Source: Lachnospiraceae bacterium UBA7093
Lineage (GTDB): Bacteria > Bacillota > Clostridia > Lachnospirales > Lachnospiraceae
Reading direction: 5' to 3'
Assembly: GCA_002492465.1 (NCBI GenBank)
Contig: DKYT01000043.1
Location: 1 to 8,822, forward strand
DNA length: 8,822 bases
Position 1 is the stretch's first letter; the number at the start of each line of letters is the position of its first letter. This document shows, piece by piece, positions 6,595 to 8,822 of this stretch. A program made the translations under genes and the position numbers. Under the pieces are notes generated by a model. That model saw only the letters and a program-made list of their open reading frames with translations. It did not search any database and had not been told where the DNA came from.

Positions 6595-6633
6595 ATTCCT
6601 GTAAAGAACTACTAGTAAAACCGGATGTTTTTT
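6576..6633 (+). terminator. Long inverted repeat with T tract: terminator of the his-ung unit
   Basis: The left arm ATCCGGTTTTTACTA (6576-6590) and right arm TAGTAAAACCGGAT (6613-6626) pair over 14 base pairs with one bulged T and a loop of 22 bases. A T-rich run (6628-6633) follows. RNA reading through from ung could fold this as an intrinsic terminator. The loop is longer than usual, so its efficiency is uncertain. The inverted repeat could instead, or as well, be a DNA operator. Confidence 0.65.
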
Positions 6634-6656
6634 ATTTACGATAAACCGAATGTTTT
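6618..6656 (+). repeat. Imperfect direct repeat AAACCGgATGTTTT, possible operator
   Basis: AAACCGGATGTTTT (6618-6631) recurs as AAACCGAATGTTTT (6643-6656), with one mismatch in 14 and 25 bases between starts. A third, inverted half-copy ATCCGGTTT lies at 6576-6584 within the promoter spacer. The cluster sits between promoter and start codon of a regulator gene, where autoregulatory sites are common. Binding is inferred from position only. Confidence 0.45.
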
Positions 6657-6679
6657 GTCCGGAGGAGGTGCGGAAGGGG

Positions 6680-7396
6680 ATGGAAGATAACGGAGCGCTG
6701 GAAAAATTAGGCTTATTTGGTCTTACAAGGCAGGAGGCAAATATTTACCTGTGCTTATTCCGCCAGGGAGAGCAGAACGGCTACGAGGTGGCAAAACATA
6801 CGGGTATTTCCCGTTCCAATGTTTACAGTGCCCTTTCGGCGCTGACTGACAAGGGCGCCGCCTATCTGATAGAGGGAAGCTCCAGCAAGTATATGGCTGT
6901 TCCTATTGAGGTGTTTTGTGAGAACAAGATACAAAGCCTGACCAGAGAAAAGGAATATTTAAAAAAGCATATTCCTTCTGTAAAAAAGAAAGAGATCGGC
7001 TACCTCACCATCACAGGATGCCGGAATATTTGGGACCAGATGCTGGAAATGATCAGAACCGCCGATAAAAGAGTTTACTTTTCTGCCGCTTTGGGTGTGA
7101 TAGAAAAGCTCAGAAAAGAGCTTTCGGAGGCAGTTGCAAAGGGCATTAAGGTTGTTTTGATAACCGATGGCAAAGTGGACGGCTTAGAAGGGAGCATATG
7201 GTATGTAGGGGGAGCGAGAGAAAACAGCATCAGACTGATCGTTGACTCGGAATATGCACTGACGGGAGAAATAACAGGTAGTAAGGAAGATACCTGTCTG
7301 TATACAGGACAGAAAAATTTTATTACCGTGTTTAAAGATACGCTTCGAAATGAAATGAAGCTGATACAGTTAGAAGGAGGAGAAATACATGAATAA
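6680..7396 (+). CDS. TrmB-family transcriptional regulator
   Basis: The 238-residue product has an N-terminal winged helix-turn-helix of the TrmB type (about 5-75, LGLFGLTRQEANIYLCLF and GISRSNVYSALSAL). A charged linker follows (about 80-104), then a C-terminal TrmB/phospholipase-D-like sensor domain (about 107-232, including ADKRVYFSAALGVIEKLRKE and GIKVVLITDG). Such proteins bind DNA in response to a small molecule, often a sugar; the ligand here is unknown. Two in-frame starts lie upstream, ATG 6650 and GTG 6668. I chose ATG 6680 because AGGAGGTG (6663-6670) precedes it by 9 bases, while ATG 6650 has no ribosome binding site. The gene overlaps the decarboxylase gene by 8 bases, so the two are cotranscribed and probably translationally coupled. 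This makes control of lysine synthesis, or of itself, a reasonable guess. Confidence 0.88.
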   Translation: MEDNGALEKLGLFGLTRQEANIYLCLFRQGEQNGYEVAKHTGISRSNVYSALSALTDKGAAYLIEGSSSKYMAVPIEVFCENKIQSLTREKEYLKKHIPSVKKKEIGYLTITGCRNIWDQMLEMIRTADKRVYFSAALGVIEKLRKELSEAVAKGIKVVLITDGKVDGLEGSIWYVGGARENSIRLIVDSEYALTGEITGSKEDTCLYTGQKNFITVFKDTLRNEMKLIQLEGGEIHE

Positions 7397-8675
7397 GATA
7401 CCTTTTATTTCAAAGGAGAAGGCGGAAGAGATTGCAAAGGAGTATCCCACGCCTTTCTATTTGTATGATGAAAAGGGAATTCGGGAAAATGCCAGAGCGG
7501 TAAAGGAGGCGTTTGCGTGGAATCCCGGGTTTAAAGAATATTTTGCGGTTAAGGCGACCCCTAATCCATGCCTGATACAGATCTTAAGAGAATACGGCTG
7601 CGGCTGCGACTGTTCTTCTTTGACGGAGCTGATGCTCAGTAAGGCAATCGGAGCCACAGGCGAGGATATTATGTTTTCTTCCAATGACACGCCGGCACAG
7701 GAATATGCCTATGCCGCTAAGCTGGGGGCAATTATCAACTTGGATGATATTACCCATATTGATTTTGTGGAAAACATATTGGGAAAGCTTCCGGAAACCA
7801 TGAGCTGCCGTTATAATCCTGGGGGTGTGTTTCAAATGAGCAACGGCATTATGGACAATCCCGGGGACTCAAAATACGGTTTCACCACGGAGCAGATGTT
7901 TGAAGGGTTTCGGATATTGAAAGAAAAAGGAGTGAAGAATTTCGGTATTCACGCTTTCCTTGCAAGCAATACGGTGACCAACGAATATTATCCGGTTTTG
8001 GCAAAGCAGCTGTTTACCCTTGCAGTTCAGCTGGAACGGGAAACAGGCGCTCATATTCAGTTTATTAACCTTTCCGGCGGTGTGGGCATTCCTTATCAGC
8101 CCGATCAGGAGGGGAATGATATCAGAGTGATCGGCGAAGGGGTACGCCAAGTGTTTGAAGAAATTCTGGTTCCTGCCGGAATGGGGGATGTTTCCATTTA
8201 TACGGAAATGGGACGATTCATGATGGGTCCTTACGGGCAGCTGGTGACCAGGGTGCTTCACGAAAAGCATACCCACAAAGAATACATCGGCGTAGATGCC
8301 TGCGCAGTGAATCTTATGCGTCCTGCCATGTATGGCGCTTATCATCATATCACTGTACTGGGAAAGGAGAATGCTCCCTGCAAATGGAAATATGATATTA
8401 CCGGTTCTCTTTGTGAAAACAACGATAAATTTGCCGTGGACAGAATGCTTCCCCGGATAGAAAAGGGAGATTACCTGGTAATACATGATACAGGCGCCCA
8501 CGGATATGCAATGGGATATAATTATAACGGTAAGCTGAAATCGGCGGAGCTGCTTTTGAAGGAAGACGGAAGTGTGGAGATGATCAGAAGAGCGGAAACA
8601 CCGGAGGATTATTTCGCAACTTTGGACTGCTTTCCTGTCTATCAGAATCTGAAGGAAGAATTAAAAGGGGAATAA
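7389..8675 (+). CDS. lysA: Diaminopimelate decarboxylase (PLP-dependent, fold type III)
   Basis: The enzyme decarboxylates meso-diaminopimelate to lysine, the last step of lysine synthesis, in the cytoplasm. The 428-residue protein has an N-terminal alanine-racemase-like barrel with the PLP lysine K55 (YFAVKATPNP), H188 in GIHAFLASNT where the family normally has a HxHxGS-type segment, the phosphate-binding loop SGGVGIPY (229-236), and EMGR (273-276) in place of EPGR. The C-terminal domain supplies Cys342 in SLCENNDKF and the GAHGYAMGYNYNG segment (369-381), usually GAY. These variations look like a coherent subfamily rather than decay, because all core catalytic residues remain. Related group IV decarboxylases (arginine, ornithine, carboxynorspermidine) are possible alternatives. 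AGGAGG (7375-7380) with 8-base spacing lies inside the upstream regulator gene. The 8-base overlap suggests coupled translation. Confidence 0.9.
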   Translation: MNKIPFISKEKAEEIAKEYPTPFYLYDEKGIRENARAVKEAFAWNPGFKEYFAVKATPNPCLIQILREYGCGCDCSSLTELMLSKAIGATGEDIMFSSNDTPAQEYAYAAKLGAIINLDDITHIDFVENILGKLPETMSCRYNPGGVFQMSNGIMDNPGDSKYGFTTEQMFEGFRILKEKGVKNFGIHAFLASNTVTNEYYPVLAKQLFTLAVQLERETGAHIQFINLSGGVGIPYQPDQEGNDIRVIGEGVRQVFEEILVPAGMGDVSIYTEMGRFMMGPYGQLVTRVLHEKHTHKEYIGVDACAVNLMRPAMYGAYHHITVLGKENAPCKWKYDITGSLCENNDKFAVDRMLPRIEKGDYLVIHDTGAHGYAMGYNYNGKLKSAELLLKEDGSVEMIRRAETPEDYFATLDCFPVYQNLKEELKGE

Positions 8676-8708
8676 AAAATTCTGAGGCAAAAAATTTATT
8701 ATAAAAAC

Positions 8709-8737
8709 TTGCCAACAGAGGTAGGGTGTGCTATTAT
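8709..8737 (+). promoter_or_regulatory. Promoter for the tRNA-Leu gene
   Basis: TTGCCA (8709-8714) and TATTAT (8732-8737) are separated by 17 bases, and TGC directly before the -10 makes an extended -10 element. A perfect TATAAT at 8737-8742 overlaps but would need a 22-base spacer. Transcription would start near 8745, about 20 bases before the tRNA. No convincing terminator is seen between lysA and this promoter, so some read-through from lysA is possible. Confidence 0.75.
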
Positions 8738-8764
8738 ATAATTCGGTTGTAAACCAATGAATTA

Positions 8765-8822
8765 GCCGGCGTGTCGGAATGGCAGACGAGGCAGACTCAA
8801 AATCTGTTGTGGGCAACCACGT
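8765..8822 (+). tRNA. tRNA-Leu, anticodon CAA (3' end outside window)
   Basis: The sequence begins with acceptor strand GCCGGCG, continues through a D arm (GTCGGAATGGCAGACG), and has an anticodon stem GCAGA/TCTGT enclosing loop CTCAAAA, whose anticodon CAA reads UUG leucine codons. It then enters a long variable arm (GTGGGCAACCAC), the class II feature expected of leucine tRNA. The window ends before the T arm, so the 3' half is missing and further tRNA genes may follow. Confidence 0.93.

Noticed and set aside
6650..6680. ATG 6650 or GTG 6668 as start of the TrmB-like gene
   Set aside because: No ribosome binding site precedes 6650, and 6668 falls inside the AGGAGGTG that best serves ATG 6680.
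7869..8501. Open frame of 210 codons on the - strand within lysA
   Set aside because: lysA is clearly the coding strand here. The antisense frame has no start signal or recognisable motif.
8686..8713. GGCAA...TTGCC inverted repeat after lysA as a terminator
   Set aside because: The stem is only five base pairs with an 18-base A/T-rich loop and no T tract, and the right arm is the -35 of the tRNA promoter.
8737..8742. Perfect TATAAT as the -10 of the tRNA promoter
   Set aside because: It would need a 22-base spacer to TTGCCA and has no other -35. TATTAT at 8732 has 17-base spacing and an extended -10.

Overview
The window reads as a chromosomal segment from a low-to-mid GC Gram-positive Clostridia member, most likely a Lachnospiraceae-type bacterium. 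The basis is the AGGAGG-type Shine-Dalgarno sites, sigma-A-like promoters, U-tailed terminators, a CheV coupling protein, and a diaminopimelate decarboxylase variant (NMRPAMYGAYHHI, SLCENNDKF and GAHGYAMGYNYNG segments) that I associate with that family. All supported genes lie on the + strand. The family assignment is from memory, not from a search.

Layout. Bases 1 to about 312 are the 3' end of a 23S rRNA gene. A trailer with two similar hairpins follows, with no 5S rRNA, ending at a strong terminator (457-483). An extended -10 promoter then drives a lone cheV (566-1468), closed by its own terminator (1482-1508). A GC-rich fold-back element (1535-1575) precedes a degenerate Sir2-like gene (1609-2352). 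Next is a large acidic, lysine-rich, single-pass membrane protein of unknown function (2426-4399). It is followed at short spacing by hisH (4423-5037), hisF (5076-5837) and ung (5857-6534), probably one transcription unit. The ung 3' region holds a long inverted repeat followed by T residues. This can terminate upstream transcripts, while a near-consensus promoter sits over its left arm and starts the next unit. That unit is a TrmB-family regulator (6680-7396) overlapping by 8 bases a diaminopimelate decarboxylase gene (7389-8675). The window ends in a tRNA-Leu(CAA) gene, cut by the window edge, with its own promoter.

How the genes work together. HisH and HisF form imidazole glycerol phosphate synthase, a histidine biosynthesis step. 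Ung is a DNA repair enzyme apparently carried along by cotranscription. The TrmB-like protein is translationally coupled to the enzyme for the last step of lysine synthesis, so it is a candidate local regulator. CheV is a chemotaxis coupling and adaptation protein with no other motility gene in the window. The least explained items are the membrane protein, the sirtuin-like protein that lacks its key catalytic residues, and the nested terminator/promoter before the TrmB-like gene. I found no CRISPR array, insertion sequence or phage gene.
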